Below, piece by piece: positions 10,297 to 22,412 of a stretch of DNA of 64,000 nt (its first letter is position 1; the number at the start of each line of letters is the position of its first letter). The notes below the pieces were generated by a model. The model was not told the origin of the DNA, did no database searches, and saw only the letters and a list, made by a program, of their open reading frames with translations. Location: positions 38,581 to 102,580 of the forward strand of contig JADNYJ010000145.1 of assembly GCA_015501075.1 (NCBI GenBank), read 5' to 3'. The translations under genes and the position numbers were made by a program. Origin of the DNA: Gymnopilus junonius. Lineage: Eukaryota; Basidiomycota; Agaricomycetes; Agaricales; Galerinaceae.

Positions 10297-10887
10297 ATGA
10301 CAGTCGCCCGTCCACCCATCATCGGCCTCTCCACGGGCTCGAGAAGCCCTATCCCTTGCGAATGGAAGGCAAAGTAATCAGGGGCTTCGGGCGTGGCTCC
10401 AGAGAACTAGGCATCCCCACCGCCAACCTCCCCGTCGACGACAACTCAACACCATGGCTCGCCGATGTCAAGTCCGGGGTGTACTTCGGCTGGGCTTCTC
10501 TGCGCCTACCGTCTTCATATCCCAATCAACCCCCCACGAAATCATCCAGCTCCACAACGACGGTAGCCACGGGGTTCAGCGTATATCCCATGGTGATGTC
10601 GATCGGGTGCAACAACTTTTACAACAACACGCTGCCGTCGGCGGGAGGTGCACGTGCTCCACGACTTCGAGGCGGACTTCTACGGCGTCGAGATGCGGGT
10701 CCTGATCACGGGATTCATCAGGGAGATGGGAGGCTACGCTGGGGTGGACGAGCTGATCGAGGACATCAAGGTGGACTGCGATGTAGCGCGTAAGAGCTTG
10801 GACCGCGAGGCTTGGGCATTACGGGAGACGGGCAAGGGCATGCTGGATGGCAGTTGGTTGTTGCGAGAAACAGCAGAGGCAGAATAG
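10297..10887 (+). pseudogene. FMN1: Riboflavin kinase, frame broken twice
   Basis: Riboflavin kinase phosphorylates riboflavin to FMN. ATG 10297 starts MTVARPPIIGLSTG, then one base is missing in ACGGG|CTC (about 10336) and the frame resumes at LEKPYPLRMEGKVIRGFGRG. The substrate-binding motif GIPTANLP follows, then VKSGVYFGWASL and VYPMVMSIGCNNFYNN. One extra G in GCGGGAGG (about 10648) breaks the frame again before VHVLHDFEADFYG and GFIREMGGY, the C-terminal part of the kinase fold. FYNN differs slightly from the usual FYKN. The ending is a normal length for the family. No intron was needed. Both breaks are in G runs, as in the neighbouring PET8, so sequencing error must be excluded before calling this a true pseudogene. 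Confidence 0.85.
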
Positions 10888-11793
10888 GCCTGTGGGTATA
10901 AGGATTGTAAGTACGCAATAGTGGGCTAGAAAGCGTTGTTAATCGGCCAGTATCCTATGCGTGTGGGTGGATACTGAGACGAATACTAAGGTTACGTAAT
11001 GTCAACACGTGACAACCGGGCCCGTACTACCGACAGTGGGGGTGGGCACGGCTCGATGTAAAAGCGTGATATTTGCAGTTGTTTGTTCTCCCGCCAACCG
11101 GGAATTTCAACCGGTTCCTCCATGTTCCTCTTCGTTTCCGCTCTTCAACAAGCTCCCTCCCTCAATCTAAGTAGGTAGATTCATACGGTAAGTTTACGAC
11201 AACCCATTTGTGTAAGTTTCACTCGAAAAAATTTATGTTTTCCTGATAACATTTTATGTGCAACATGCAGGCAATGACTCGAATTCTCACCGTCATTTCG
11301 ACCTCCCCAGAAATTTGAAAACAAGTGAGTAATTATTGCATTTGCTATAGAGTGCCCCCTGAAGAAGCTGTGCTTTGACGTGTCACATTTTGACAGGTCA
11401 GGTGGCATGCAGAAGCTGCATCTGACAGCATCCAACAGGCTGCCTTACTTGGTCACAACACTCAAATTCTGACCTTAAAATTCATGTCGAACCTTCAGAA
11501 TACATGCCCTGGATGAGAATCTTGGTATTCATATTTTTTTCCTTGATGCAACTGAGCCCAGCATGCACAGAATTTCAACAAAAATTCTCCCCACATCTCA
11601 ATTTTCAGTCACTGCACAATTCATACCACCAGTCTTATCTTAGATGTGTTTAATATATAAAACATATTTTTTTGGAATTTATTTTAGGATGGGAGGCCTA
11701 GAATATGTTGTTGAAGGTGAAGGGGAAATGGGAACCAGTTGAGTATCAGGGACAAACAAAGGACAAACATCACACTTTTCTATTGTGCTGTGC
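10888..11793. other. Intergenic, no supported gene
   Basis: FMN1 3' flank followed by AT-rich sequence. 11690-11793 looks like the original 5' flank of the DUF6729-like gene that starts at 20331, now separated from it by the LTR element. No coding potential is recognised. Confidence 0.4.
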
Positions 11794-12076
11794 TGAAAGG
11801 AAGCGGATGTCAAAGAAGGAACATGACATTCCTGAGTCCTCGGATGCCGCCAAAGCGTGAGTCATCACTGATGACTGGGTGGTCTGTGCCTCCATTTTGG
11901 TGCACAACGGATGTCAAGTAAATAGAAAAGATTGAATGTAGCTACAGTATATAAACCTCACCGATGTACATAGTTAGCCAGTTTTCACCTTTGAACAGAT
12001 GTAGGTTGGCCAGTTCTTACTCCCGCCTAAGCTCTTGTGAAGATTCTTCCCTCGTGTGAAATATCTAATTTCCACA
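11794..12076 (+). repeat. 5' LTR
   Basis: Starts TG and ends CA. It contains a TATA-like stretch (ACAGTATATAAACC) near 11945 that could be the LTR promoter. Paired with 19954-20237. Confidence 0.92.
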
Positions 12077-14335
12077 TATTTTTGAACTCAACTTCTACTC
12101 TCTACACTTTTACCTTCTATTCTCGAACCCTTGAGTCGACATCGACAGGCTTGATCACCCTTCAACATGTCACTCAGCATGTCCAACACAAAATTATCCA
12201 GGACTCTCAAGTCCAGCAATCTGTAACTGAAGGTAAGCAAATCTCTTTAGTTAAAGAGACATACAGCAGCCGAGTTGGTGCTGCTGTATCCAAGATGCCA
12301 AAGAATATAGTTCCTCAGCCTTTGAGCGAGGAACTACGGGCCACTTCAGACCAGGAGCAGGCTTGTTTGAGTACCTTCCACCGGAAAGGCGCAGGCAGGA
12401 AAGGGAAAGAGAAGGAGGCCTCGCCAGTATGACGGCCTGCAGAGAAGACAGAGGAGAATGTCCCTGATGCTGAAGGGTTCATTCATCCCAAGTCTCCTGC
12501 AAAGAGGACTGCCTCATCTGAAGGGCAAGTTCCTGTTGTCTCAGATGACAATAAACATTTTCCTACTTGGTTCAGTAATGAAAATGATGACATAGTTGAA
12601 AACCCAATTGAATCTGAGGAGTTGATCGAGGAATTTGATCACTCAGTAGACAATAAAGTCCAGCCCAAGGCAGAAAGCCAGGATTCAGTTGGACGCAAAC
12701 AATTGGAGGAGGAGTTGTTTGGACCTGAACCCCCATCTGAACAATTGCAAGAGCAAGATCTGAAAATAGAGGAGTCAGATTTTGAAATTCAGAGACCATC
12801 ATCTGCCCAATCGTCCCCTCATTGGTCCGACTATGAGGATGATGATGACATTGGGGAGATCCCAGTATTTGACAAGCCAAAGGCTCATGCTGCACCTCTA
12901 GCCGATTCTGCAAAACCTGCAGAAGATAAAGACCAATCTACTCATAAACAGGTAGATGAGATTACCTCCAGGGTTTCTGTCTTGGCTGCTGAGAATGCAT
13001 TTCTCCTTGGCACCCAAGCAGAATCAACCAGAATAAACAATGAGTTGGCTGATGAGAATGCCAAGCTCTGAAATAAGGCTAAGAAAAATAAGCGTGCTAA
13101 GTCAATTAGCATACAACTGGACTGAGCTACTTCGGTATTGCCAAAGGGTAGTGTGGTTCAGTGCACTATTACTGGTGATAAGCCCAGTGGAGATCCCTCT
13201 TCTGACTCATCTTCCTCAGACAACGAAGGTAAGAAAGGAGACTCATCTGGAAAACCTGGTCCCAGTAAGGGTGGAGGCAAACAGCCTAACAAGAAGCCTT
13301 CTAAGAATAAACCTAAGAAGGAAAACTCACCTAACCCACCTTCTGAACCTAGTGATTCCGAGACAGATATCTTCGATGAAGAACCTGACTCTGATCACAG
13401 CAGTGATTCAGATAGAACTAGGCATCGTAAATGAGCAGCAAGGAAATGATATCGAGCCAGACTTGCTCAATTGAAGTACCAGCAAAATTTCTTGAAGACT
13501 TCACTTCTGTTTGTTTATAATGGAGAAGTTCAAGCTACCCTATTTAAGAAATGGGTATGTGAAGTCCGATTCTGGGTTGAACAAGGACGTCTTAAAGAAA
13601 GCAAAGGCATCAATTTAGCTGGGAAATATTTAGGCAGAAGAGCTTACCGCTTTTTTGAGCATGATGTAATTTCGAAATGGAAAGATTTCAATTTGACTGA
13701 ATTCTTCTCTGAATTATTTGATTATGTGTTTCCAGTTGATTTCTGCATGCAGCAGCATGATAAATTTGATACCTGTAAACAGGATAATCATACTGCAATT
13801 GATTTCTTGTGAAAACTTCAGGAAATTGCTGACACAATTGGTGACATGTCAGACAAGGACATAGTACTCACTTTTTGGAGGTGATGCCAGCCTTACCTTC
13901 GCATCAAAATGACAAAGGAAGGCTTGGATCCAACTGTGATTACATTGTCAGCATTGGAAGAGTCAGTAGTCAGGCTCGAACGAGCTCACCTGATGGCTGG
14001 AGAAGAAGGAAAGCGAGGCCGAAATGTTCCTCGCGGTCCACCTCCTAGGCATTTCGAACCATCAAATGCCACAGCTGGTCCATCAAATGCTCCCACTACC
14101 AGCTCTACATCACTAGTTAAATATTCTTCTAAGGAACAAAAGAAGAATTATGCATCAGGCAAGAAAGTACAGCAATCTAAAAATTATGAACATACTAAAC
14201 AACTCTGAGAAGAAGGTTGTTGCTTTGGATGTGAATCCAAAGAACACCTATACAAAGACTGTCCTCAATGTCATACAAAGAAGCCTCCAATTCACCTAGC
14301 AACTGCTGAATATACAAGTCCAGCAGAAGCTTGAC
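12077..14335 (+). pseudogene. Gag region of the Ty3/gypsy element
   Basis: Consecutive frame pieces (12160-12432, 12622-13071, 13138-13434, 13471-13812, 13909-14208) form one long, broken Gag. There is an acidic/proline-rich N-terminal part, a Ser/Lys-rich linker (SSDSSSSDNEGKKGDSSGKP), a helical capsid-like section (FKKWVCEVRFWVEQGRLKES, then AYRFFEHDVISKWKDF), and a degenerate CCHC-type knuckle (CCFGCESKEHLYKDC) near 14217-14262. Capsid and nucleocapsid functions are expected from position. Breaks are mostly TGA codons, for example at 13069, where CGA fits the context. Confidence 0.75.
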
Positions 14336-14337
14336 TT

Positions 14338-14982
14338 TTGGCAATTGAGGAAGGCAATCACCTTGGTTTATTCAATTTGGAAGTCATCTGTTCAGAGACT
14401 CCAGAATTGAATAAGGCGAAATTTGATGTACTAATTGAGCGAGCATTAGCTCAGTTATATACCGCCATTCCTCTTACATTTGATTATATACTAGAGGATG
14501 CTGAGGTATCTCCTTTTGTGCAAGATCGATTTACTTTAATGGGACTGTGCAGCCCGGATGATTATTGCCATGGAGAATTTCTTCTGATGGATGAACACTC
14601 TGGTGAAGATCATAAGCTGTGTACTGAATGGCTAAAAGACCCTAACTTTGATATTGTGCATTGGTTGCACCTCAAAAAATCAAAGGTCTGGGATTGCATG
14701 ATTAGGGAACATTGTGAAATATGATGGCATAGTTCCTGAAGAGATATAGACCCACCTGATGATGGAAATAATAATTCGGGTAGTCAAGGCAGCCCTCCAC
14801 ATGATCCAGATGACAAAGGGGATGATAATCATTACTTGCCACCTTATCCTTATAATCAAGATGGTAGTTCTAACAGTAATGATCTGGTCATTATGTCATC
14901 TGCTGTGCAAACTTCTCTTGCAAATACTAGTCAAAGTCAGTGGGAAGATGTACAATGAGCTATAGAATGAACCTCAGCTAGG
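14338..14982 (+). pseudogene. Gag-Pol linker region
   Basis: Open pieces 14338-14724 and 14759-14965 show no catalytic motif and are separated by TGA codons. They lie between the CCHC-like knuckle and the protease, where Gag-Pol linker sequence is expected. Confidence 0.45.
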
Positions 14983-15378
14983 GTGCACTCCGAAACTCAG
15001 CATGTACCTAAGCCTTTAATTGTGATGGTAAAAATAAATGGACAACCGTGTCGTGCATTACTTGACACTGGTTCTCAATCTGATTTCATCTCTACAACCT
15101 TGGCTGATCAGTTGAAATTGAAGTTGGAAATATTGGAGCATCCAATTTCTCTTCAATTGGCGGTATCTGGATCACGAAGTAAAATTAAATGTGTGGCCAT
15201 TGCTAAAATTAGCTATCAAGAGATTGAAGAAACATGCACATTTGATGTTGCAAATCTTGACTCCTATGATGTTATTTTGGGTTTACCATTTCTGGTTCAG
15301 CACCAGATTCTGATCAGATGTGATCCTCCTCAGGTGACAGTCCGAAGTATTGATGCTCAACCATTTGAAATGGACTGA
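14983..15378 (+). pseudogene. Retropepsin-like aspartic protease domain
   Basis: CRALLDTGSQSDFIS holds the DTGS active-site motif of a retroviral-type aspartic protease, and SYDVILGLPFL is the usual ILGxxxL flap-to-core segment. The frame is open for 131 codons and ends at TGA. In the parent element the enzyme would cut the Gag-Pol polyprotein. Confidence 0.85.
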
Positions 15379-15417
15379 ACCATTAGGGTTGAAAGCAATG
15401 CGGCCCTATTAGATTCT

Positions 15418-16165
15418 ATGAATATTGACTCACTTCATGATGAATTAACTCAATATATGCAAGATATCTGTAAAGAAGCAGTAGAGACTCCTCTACCACC
15501 ACTTCGAGTTATCAATCATGTTATTCCTCTGATTGATGAACATAAAGTCTATTCTTGGCACCCTTCTAAATGTCCCGAGGCACTTAAGCCACTCTGGCGT
15601 TCTAAGCATGAGGACTATATTCAGACTGGACACTGGGAATTCTGTAGTGGTACCAATGCGGTTCCAATGATTATGCTCAAGAAGCCTACTAAGGACAGTT
15701 CCTTGTGGCTTAGAACTGTATTGGACATTAGGCAATGGAATTCTAATACAAGGAAGTTGGCTTCACCACTTCCTGACAATGATTCTTCGGAATGTAGCAT
15801 CACACCCTTACCATTCACTTCTTGATGGTAAAGATGCTTATGAACAAATCCGAATTGAGCCCTCAGATGTTGGCAAGACTTTATTCACCATGCCAGATGG
15901 CATGATGGTGAGTTATGTCATGCAAATTGGAGATTGTAATGCCAGAGCAACTTACCAATCTCTTATGAACCATCTCTTTGCTTCTTTTATAGGAGTATTC
16001 ATGGATGTGTACCTCGATGATATAGTTATCTATTCAGATACTCCAGAGGAACATGTTAGACATGTAAAGACTGTAGTTGATACTTTGCAAGAGCATAAAT
16101 TTTATTTGAGCTCTCATAAACTCCAGTCTTTAAAGAAGAACTCACAATTTTGGGTCACATAATTG
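15418..16165 (+). pseudogene. Reverse transcriptase domain
   Basis: Landmarks in order: AVPMIMLKKP, LRTVLDIRQWN, then after a one-base break near 15780 DGKDAYEQIRIEP, and the polymerase box FMDVYLDDIVIYSD (about 15995-16035). YLDD carries the two catalytic aspartates. The fingers-to-thumb order matches Ty3/gypsy RT. A second break near 16130 precedes GHIIDGQGIRMDPSK. Confidence 0.88.
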
Positions 16166-16880
16166 ACGGACAGGGTATCAGAATGGACCCCTCTAAGGTC
16201 GATAAGGTGATTAATTGGAAGACACCTATGAATAAAGCATTATTAGCTTCATTCAATGGGTCTGTAGGGTATTTAGCACCCGGATGTGAAGGTATTTGGA
16301 TCCCAATGGCCTTACTTGCAAAGTGCACTGCCACCTCAACTCCCTGGCATGGACACCCACAGAGCAGAGGGCATTTGATCAGGTTAAAGATGCTGTTCAG
16401 AAGTGGAGAGATGTTTGGCAAAAGCCAATTGACTACTCTCCAACTGCTGAATGGATCAATTTAACTTGCGATGCTAGTCTTACCAGTGGCAGTGGTGTTT
16501 TATCTCAAGGGAATGACATTCATAAAGCAAATATCATCTCATTTTGGTCGGGAAATTTAACTCGCTCAGCAGAACTACCCAGTTCATGAGCTCGAACTTC
16601 TCGCTATTGTGGAATCATTGAAACAATTCTGTAATCTACTGCATGGTGTGAAGTTTAGAATTTATACAGATCATAAAGGCCTTGAGTGGATTACCACTCA
16701 ACAAAAGTTATCGCCTCATCAAGCATGATGGCTTGAAGTGATAGCTGAATTTGACTTCGAAATAAACTATATTCCGGGTCAACAAATATACTTGCTGATG
16801 CTCTCTCTCACATATACAGTGATGAACCTCGCGGCACTGTTTGCACTGCTTCAGAATATGTTACAGCCGAAGAAGAGAAT
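16150..16880 (+). pseudogene. RT connection and RNase H domain
   Basis: WTPTEQRAFDQVKDAV precedes CDASLTSGSGVL, the first catalytic Asp region of gypsy-type RNase H. HELELLAIVESLK and FRIYTDHKGLEWI follow, then SPHQA-stop-WLEVIAEFDFE. The stop is TGA at 16726-16728, where these enzymes have arginine. Several frameshifts separate the pieces. Confidence 0.82.
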
Positions 16881-17204
16881 GCACCATCTAGAATTCTATT
16901 AGGCTTGGTGACGTCCCCATTGTACACTGGAAATATTATTTTTCTGGGGGGGCAAAGTCTAAATGCAGGTGAAAGAAAGCGAGTAAAGCTTGCCAAGCAT
17001 TTCCAATGCCAAAAGAGTGGTTCTGAAGGTTACTCCCCCTTCACAACCTCTGGAGGGCAAGATGGGGAATGAGAACCTTTCAGACATTTATGAGGATGAG
17101 CCAAACTCATCAGAACATCAGGAAATTAATGAACCTGAGATCGAAAATGTCGCTGGGCCTTCAAATCTAAACCAGATATTACTCCTGAACTTGTAGTACA
17201 AGAT

Positions 17205-18326
17205 TTGGAGGGCATATTTTCAGAACCAGTGGTAAATTGTCCTGATAATCCTGCTGAAGAGATACTATCAGAGGATCTGCCTGCATTGACAGATTTAATT
17301 ACCTTGGGTGATCCAACTGTGGACATCCATAGGAGCCTAATTAACCGTTATGGAGAAGATTCCTTCTTCACCAAAATCCTAGAGCATCCCACTAGCTTTA
17401 AGAACTTTGAAGTTAGCAATGGGTTAGTATTTCTGAAGGATAATGGAAGACGAGTCTTATGCATACCTGATATTAAAATCAATGAACGGCGAGTCCGAGA
17501 AATGATTATTTCTCATGCTCATTCAATTCTGGCACATCTTGGACCATCAAAGACAATAGTTTATCTTCGAGACAACGTATGGTGGAAAGGAATGACCTCT
17601 GATGTAGAGGCTTTCTGTGATTCTTGCATGCTGTGTAACTCTTCGAAGCCTAATAACCATGCACCCTATGGTCAACTTCACACTCTTGAAGTGCCTACTC
17701 GACCTTGGGAAACTATTGGCATAGACTTCATCAGGCCTTTGCCTGAATCCGAGAATCTAAATGGAAAATTTGATATGTTACTTGTCATCATAGATCATCT
17801 TACATCTATGGTACACTTAGTTCCTACAAAACAAACTTACCGCACTAAAGACATTGCTGAAGTTTTGTTTGATCATGTCTACAAGCATCATGGAATGCCT
17901 GCTCACATTGTCAGTGACAGAGACTCACTGTTTACTAGCACATTCTGGAAAACTCTGAATGATCTTACTGGAGTTGAATTGAGAATGTCTTCTTCATTTC
18001 ATCCGCAGACTGATGGAGCAACTGAGCACGCTAATCGCACAATAACTCAGATGCTTCGCCAATGTATAGCCCCTCACCAATGTGACTGGGTGTCTAAACT
18101 GCCTGCCATTGAGTTCGCAGTTAACTCGGCTCGATCTTCGACAACTGGTTATGCACCTTTTATGCTAAACTACAGTCGTATGCCTCCTTCAATGATCTTC
18201 GAAACAAACTCTGAGTATCCTGGAGTTCGCAAATTTGCTCAGCAAATGAAGGCAGCAATATTAAATGCTCATGATGCTATCCTTAATGCTCATGTCAAGC
18301 ATACTGAATTGGCAAATCGTAAATGA
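17205..18326 (+). pseudogene. Integrase with zinc-binding and DDE core domains
   Basis: 373 open codons. An N-terminal H-H-C-C zinc site (HAHSILAHLG ... CDSCMLC) is followed by the catalytic core: GIDFIRPLP (first Asp), HIVSDRDSLFTSTFW (second Asp) and HPQTDGATEHANRT (Glu). NSARSSTTGYAPFML is the usual C-terminal core motif of fungal Ty3/gypsy integrases. The frame stops at TGA (18324-18326) in RK-stop-KESPF, where R would fit, and homology continues beyond. Confidence 0.93.
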
Positions 18327-18339
18327 AAAGAATCTCCAT

Positions 18340-18935
18340 TTGTAAAGGGAGACCTGGTTTACTTATCCACAGCTAATATTTCATTACCTAAAGGACAAGC
18401 TCGAAAGCTTGCTCCTAAGTTTATTGGGCCATATAAAATATTGGAAGATTATAAGAACAATACTTACTTACTTGATCTTCCATCAGAGCTTAAACAAAGG
18501 GGAATCCATCCTGCCTTTCATGTGAGCCTTCTTCATATTCATGTTCTGAATGATGACAGGAGGTTCCCTGGAAGGCAACTTCCCCAAATAATTGATCTAG
18601 GAAAGGTCGAAGAATGGTCAGTTGAGAAGATAAATGATCATCATGGAAAAGGAAAAGACGCACTCTTTGAATTGGTTTATAAGACCAGTGATAAGCTTTG
18701 GCTACCCTATCACAAGGTAGCCAAGCTCAAAGCTCTGACCCAATATATGGATTTAATGGGGGTCAAGAAAATTCAGGACTTACTGAAGAAAATCTCTATT
18801 GATCCTGACGTCACTGCATTTCATGTTAGCATTGACCAGGAGGAGGATGACTCTCCTGAAATAATAACTTTTATTGATGAGCTTTTGGGCCATATGCCAG
18901 AAGCAGTAATCGATAGTATTGAAACTAAGACCTGA
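18340..18935 (+). pseudogene. Integrase C-terminal and chromodomain-like region
   Basis: Continues the integrase after the TGA. VKGDLVYLSTANI, APKFIGPYKIL and IHPAFHVSLLHIH are the GPY/F-type module of chromoviral integrases. VEEWSVEKINDHHGKGKDAL and WLPYHKVAKLKAL follow and resemble a degenerate chromodomain, which in such elements would steer integration to heterochromatin. Confidence 0.7.
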
Positions 18936-18949
18936 AGATCACAAAAGAA

Positions 18950-19950
18950 GGATAAGAGGAGATGACGAGGTCGGAGACATGTCAGTAATAACTCACCAAA
19001 CATGTCCCACTCATTCTTCACTCCCAATGAAATATCCCAGTTCTGCCAGTTTGCCACTTTGATCATCTGCGGTGAACCCATTCCTCCTTCGGCTGGCACC
19101 CCGCTAGGCTATGTTGACTTCTGTATCCTAAATCAGCATAACCCTGATCCGAGTATGAGGTTACCTTTACCTCCTGGTGTCTCTACTCAGACCGTGTTTG
19201 TCAATGGACGAGAAACATTGGCATTAATCCCAGATCAAGTTGCCCCAATTTCTGGAGGGCACATTAATCCGGCTCCAGCAACCAGTTTGTCATCTGGTGT
19301 CCCAGCTCCTGTCCCTGAGCCATCACAGCAGAAGCATAGGTGGTACATCCCAAAAAGAATTGGCAGTTGAAGCAATTCAAATCTACCATTCTTGAGTGCT
19401 TTGACCTCGACACTGAGAGAGAGAAACTCTCAATGAGAGGTGTTCACTCACCTAGTTCTGGATGTGGTGGACACTTCGCCCCACCTATCCATCTGGTACT
19501 CCTTATTCTTGACCATGATTTGGCAATCGTACTCTCGATAATCACCATGATCATGGAGCAGACCACACTTTCGTACCATGCCCTGTTCAGCCGTCTTCAT
19601 CATTTCACCCTATGAATCGTGATCAGCGTACCTCGACTGCTGGTTCAGCTGGCAATCCAGTGGACTTAACTTCTTCCATGGTTAATCATGCCTTTTCTGC
19701 GAAGCACCTGCTTTCGACAAGGATGTGTCTATGGGTGAGAGGATATTAGTTATCCTCACTTTTATCTTTTTGATAATGACTTACCTGATTATCTTATCAG
19801 AACCTGCTTTGCAAAGTATGACAGCTGCCAGTTCTCCATCTCTGAAACCAGGATGGAGACAGTTAGCATCATCAATCATCTGGTTCCCGAGGGCAGTCCT
19901 GCACTGTCTACTTTGTCCATCAAACTCCCTGCATCAAAAACTGGGAGGGT
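18950..19950 (+). pseudogene. Unknown extra reading frame between integrase and 3' LTR
   Basis: The best open piece is 19002-19370: hydrophobic/proline-rich, with GTPLGYVDFCILNQHNPD and ending QKHRWYIPKRIGS. Codon-like sequence goes on, broken, to about 19950. I do not recognise a family. Its place, downstream of the integrase, is where some Ty3/gypsy elements carry an accessory frame; it could also be captured host sequence. Confidence 0.4.
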
Positions 19951-19953
19951 GAA

Positions 19954-20237
19954 TGAAAGGAAGCAGATGTCAAAGAAGGAACATGATTTCCTGAGTCCTC
20001 AGAGCCACCAAGCATGAGTCATCACTGATGACTGGGTGGTCTGTGCCTCCATTTTGGTGCACAACAGACAATCGAGTAAATAGAAAAGATTGAATGTAGC
20101 TACAGTATATAAACCTCACCAATGTATGTAGTTAGCCAGTTTTCACCTTTGAACAGAGTGTAGGTTGGCCAGTTCTTACTCCCATGCCTAAGCTCTTGCA
20201 AAGATTCTTCCCTTGTGTGAAATATCTAATTTCCACA
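19954..20237 (+). repeat. 3' LTR
   Basis: Same start (TGAAAGGAAGC) and end (TTCCACA) as the 5' LTR, preceded by the purine-rich CTGGGAGGGTGAA and followed by the target duplication TGTGC. Confidence 0.92.
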
Positions 20238-20330
20238 TGTGCCCACCCCCACCAACAGTTAGACTCTCACCACCATTTGGTTCACTTCTATTCTCTACCC
20301 TTTTACATACTCGAGAACTGACACAAACTC

Positions 20331-22412
20331 ATGCCAGTAATGGAAGACATGTCTCTGATGGATTTTGATGGTCCTTTTGGGTATGGAATAGGTGGCCAGG
20401 CCAGTTCATTTAGTTTGTAAGTGTCAAGGTTCTTTCACACATAGAATCAAGGCTGACATTGTAACTGATTAGATTGCAAGCATAACAAGAACTGCCTGAA
20501 GGGACTGATATGGATGTTGACAATGATGGTGATAGGCTAGATCCAGGTAAGTAATTATGTCTACTCCAAGATGGTGAGTCTAGTGGGGCTTGTAACTGCT
20601 GTAGCCCACTGTCATTATTGCCACAGTGGCAAGGATCTTCGATTGCCTCACCTGCCACTGCTGCTGCTGATGCCTCAAATGCTGGCCCACAGGCACCAAG
20701 ATGTGGTCGGCCTCCAAAACCCAAGGCTGTATCAGCTCCCCACCACCCTATTGGCTATCCTTGTGGTTCTGGACCCAAGCAGCAAGCAGAGGCTGCATCC
20801 AGAATCACTAATATCCCCACAAAATGCCCCCCAGGATGACTGCCAAATGTGAAGAAGAGGGGAAAGGTTATCCTAAAGCTTGTGTCTGGAAAATTGGTAT
20901 GTTTTATTTTATTGTTTACCTCTCAATTATACTAATTTCATATGTAAGTCTCTTTCAGATGGCCCTTGTGTTGTCCAGCCAAACTTATGACAGCTGTCTA
21001 CTGCCACCAGCTCATCACACACCCTGAATGCATCTATTGCACCATCCCCACATGCTCAGGACCCAGTGGCTTCCTTAGAAGAAGAAGTACATGGATTGGA
21101 GCCTGGTGAGTTGTTGGACTCATCTTGCCCTCATCCTCTCTCTTCACCAGAGCCAATCATCCATCAAATAATCCCTTCCAAGGATTCCAAATGTGCTATC
21201 ACTTTTGAAAATTGCAATATTGACCCTGAAGTCTCCAGAGATGGATTAGGTGATGAGGATGAGGTCAATCTGCATGAGGATGAGGAAGATGATGAGGAGG
21301 TTAATCAGGGGGATGATGAGGAAGGTGATGAGTGTTCATCAAGACCTCATCAATGTCAAGCAATGCCTGCATGGCTACTCAAAGCTTTTAAGGCAAGGCT
21401 TGCTGAGTCAGTACCTTGCAATAGTCGAGGTTTTCCCCCACTCTATGCCAAGCATCAGACATTCTGGTTTCCATGCCCCTCTGCCTTCATCCTTCTTCAA
21501 CACAATGACATCTCACCTCAAGAGCTTTATAACCCCTGTTTCTTCCTATGGGACCCACAGTTGCTCTCTTTAAATGGCTGTATCCTGTGCCCAAATCATT
21601 GTGGGAGTAATCTCACTTGGCATGGTGCCATCTTGCACCCTCATTGATGTGTTGATTCTGATACCACCTTTTGGATAATCGGCTATCACTACTACTACCC
21701 AGCATGCATCCATCCAAAATCAGGCAAGCAAAGGATCACATTTCATAGCTGGGATCCCCATGTTCTCTCTGTGCTGCTATCTGAACTGGCAGCTGAATTT
21801 CCTGCTTGCCTCAGCCACTGAAGCGGCATCTCAACAACATTGTTCAGTTGGATGTGATCATGCTTTCAGAATGGAATGGGGGCAAAGCAGTTCTCTGATG
21901 CCCTCCATGTTCAGCACCTACTGAAGTATGATGTGGTCCACCTGCAGTACTTAGATGTCCTGGCTCATCATAAATTAGATGAATGGTTGTCTCAAAAATA
22001 TGAAGCCTTTCTCCCATTTGATGACAAAAGCCCTCGCAGCCTTTATGAATATGTCCCAGCTGCTCAGTGGGTTTGAGATACTGTACTAAAATGTTCAATC
22101 CATCAGGCCTTGTGACCTGTGACCGACCTGATGAAATTTTGGTTTCATCAAATTGCCTTTTTGGGCCATTTTTGATGAATTTATAAGCAAATTTAGACCC
22201 AGCACGCTATGCCGGGGCCAAATTTTGAGTTTTTGGTGTGACCGGGGCTGAAATTCGACGATTTGAGAGGCCCTGTGACCTGTGACCTGTCAAATTGAAC
22301 ATTTTAGTACAGTATGTATAATCACTACATTGAAGAACACAAGGCCAACTTCAATCAGCATACCTCACTGCTGTCTGCTGAGATATGTACACTTGATCAC
22401 AGTCACACAGTA
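20331..22412 (+). pseudogene. DUF6729-like transposon-type gene, N-terminal part
   Basis: ATG 20331 (MPVMEDMSLMDFDG) opens a spliced gene: exon 1 to about 20417 (donor GTAAGTG), a short acidic exon near 20492-20548, and an exon from about 20628 with an AT-hook-like CGRPPKPK and HHPIGYPCGSGPKQQAEAA. After another intron comes an acidic stretch, then FFLWDPQL, CPNHCGSNLTWHG, DTTFWIIGYHY, ITFHSWDP, NGMGAKQFSDALHVQHLLKY, LDEWLSQKYEAF and, beyond MITE 1, HYIEEHKANFNQHTSLL. This is the plan I remember for Agaricomycete DUF6729 proteins, an uncharacterised multicopy class. TGA stops at 21645, 21819, 21855 and 22074 all sit where arginine fits. The frame is lost after LDHSHT near 22410. Confidence 0.65.
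22081..22312. mobile_element. TA-type MITE, copy 1 (232 bp)
   Basis: Ends CTGTACTAAAATG ... CATTTTAGTACAG, flanked by TA on both sides (22079-22080 and 22313-22314). Subterminal runs of GTGACCTGTGACC are seen. Removing the element and one TA restores an open frame across the insertion point (VRD then MYNHYIEEHK, apart from the TGA), which fixes the borders. Confidence 0.88.

Larger units (their letters stand above)
11794..20237 (+). mobile_element. Ty3/gypsy LTR retrotransposon, complete in structure but decayed
   Basis: Two LTRs (11794-12076 and 19954-20237) begin TGAAAGGAAGC and end TTCCACA. A perfect 5-bp target duplication TGTGC flanks the element (11789-11793 and 20238-20242). Internal order is gag - protease - reverse transcriptase - RNase H - integrase - chromodomain-like tail, the Ty3/gypsy order. 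A purine-rich tract (CTGGGAGGGTGAA) precedes the 3' LTR. All frames carry stops or frameshifts, and the LTRs differ at about twenty positions, many of them C/T or G/A, so this is an old copy. Confidence 0.93.

Noticed and set aside
12077..18935. Nuclear code change with TGA as arginine
   Set aside because: Well-kept genes such as SMC6 and the 862-residue protein contain no in-frame TGA; mutation of CGA explains the pattern.
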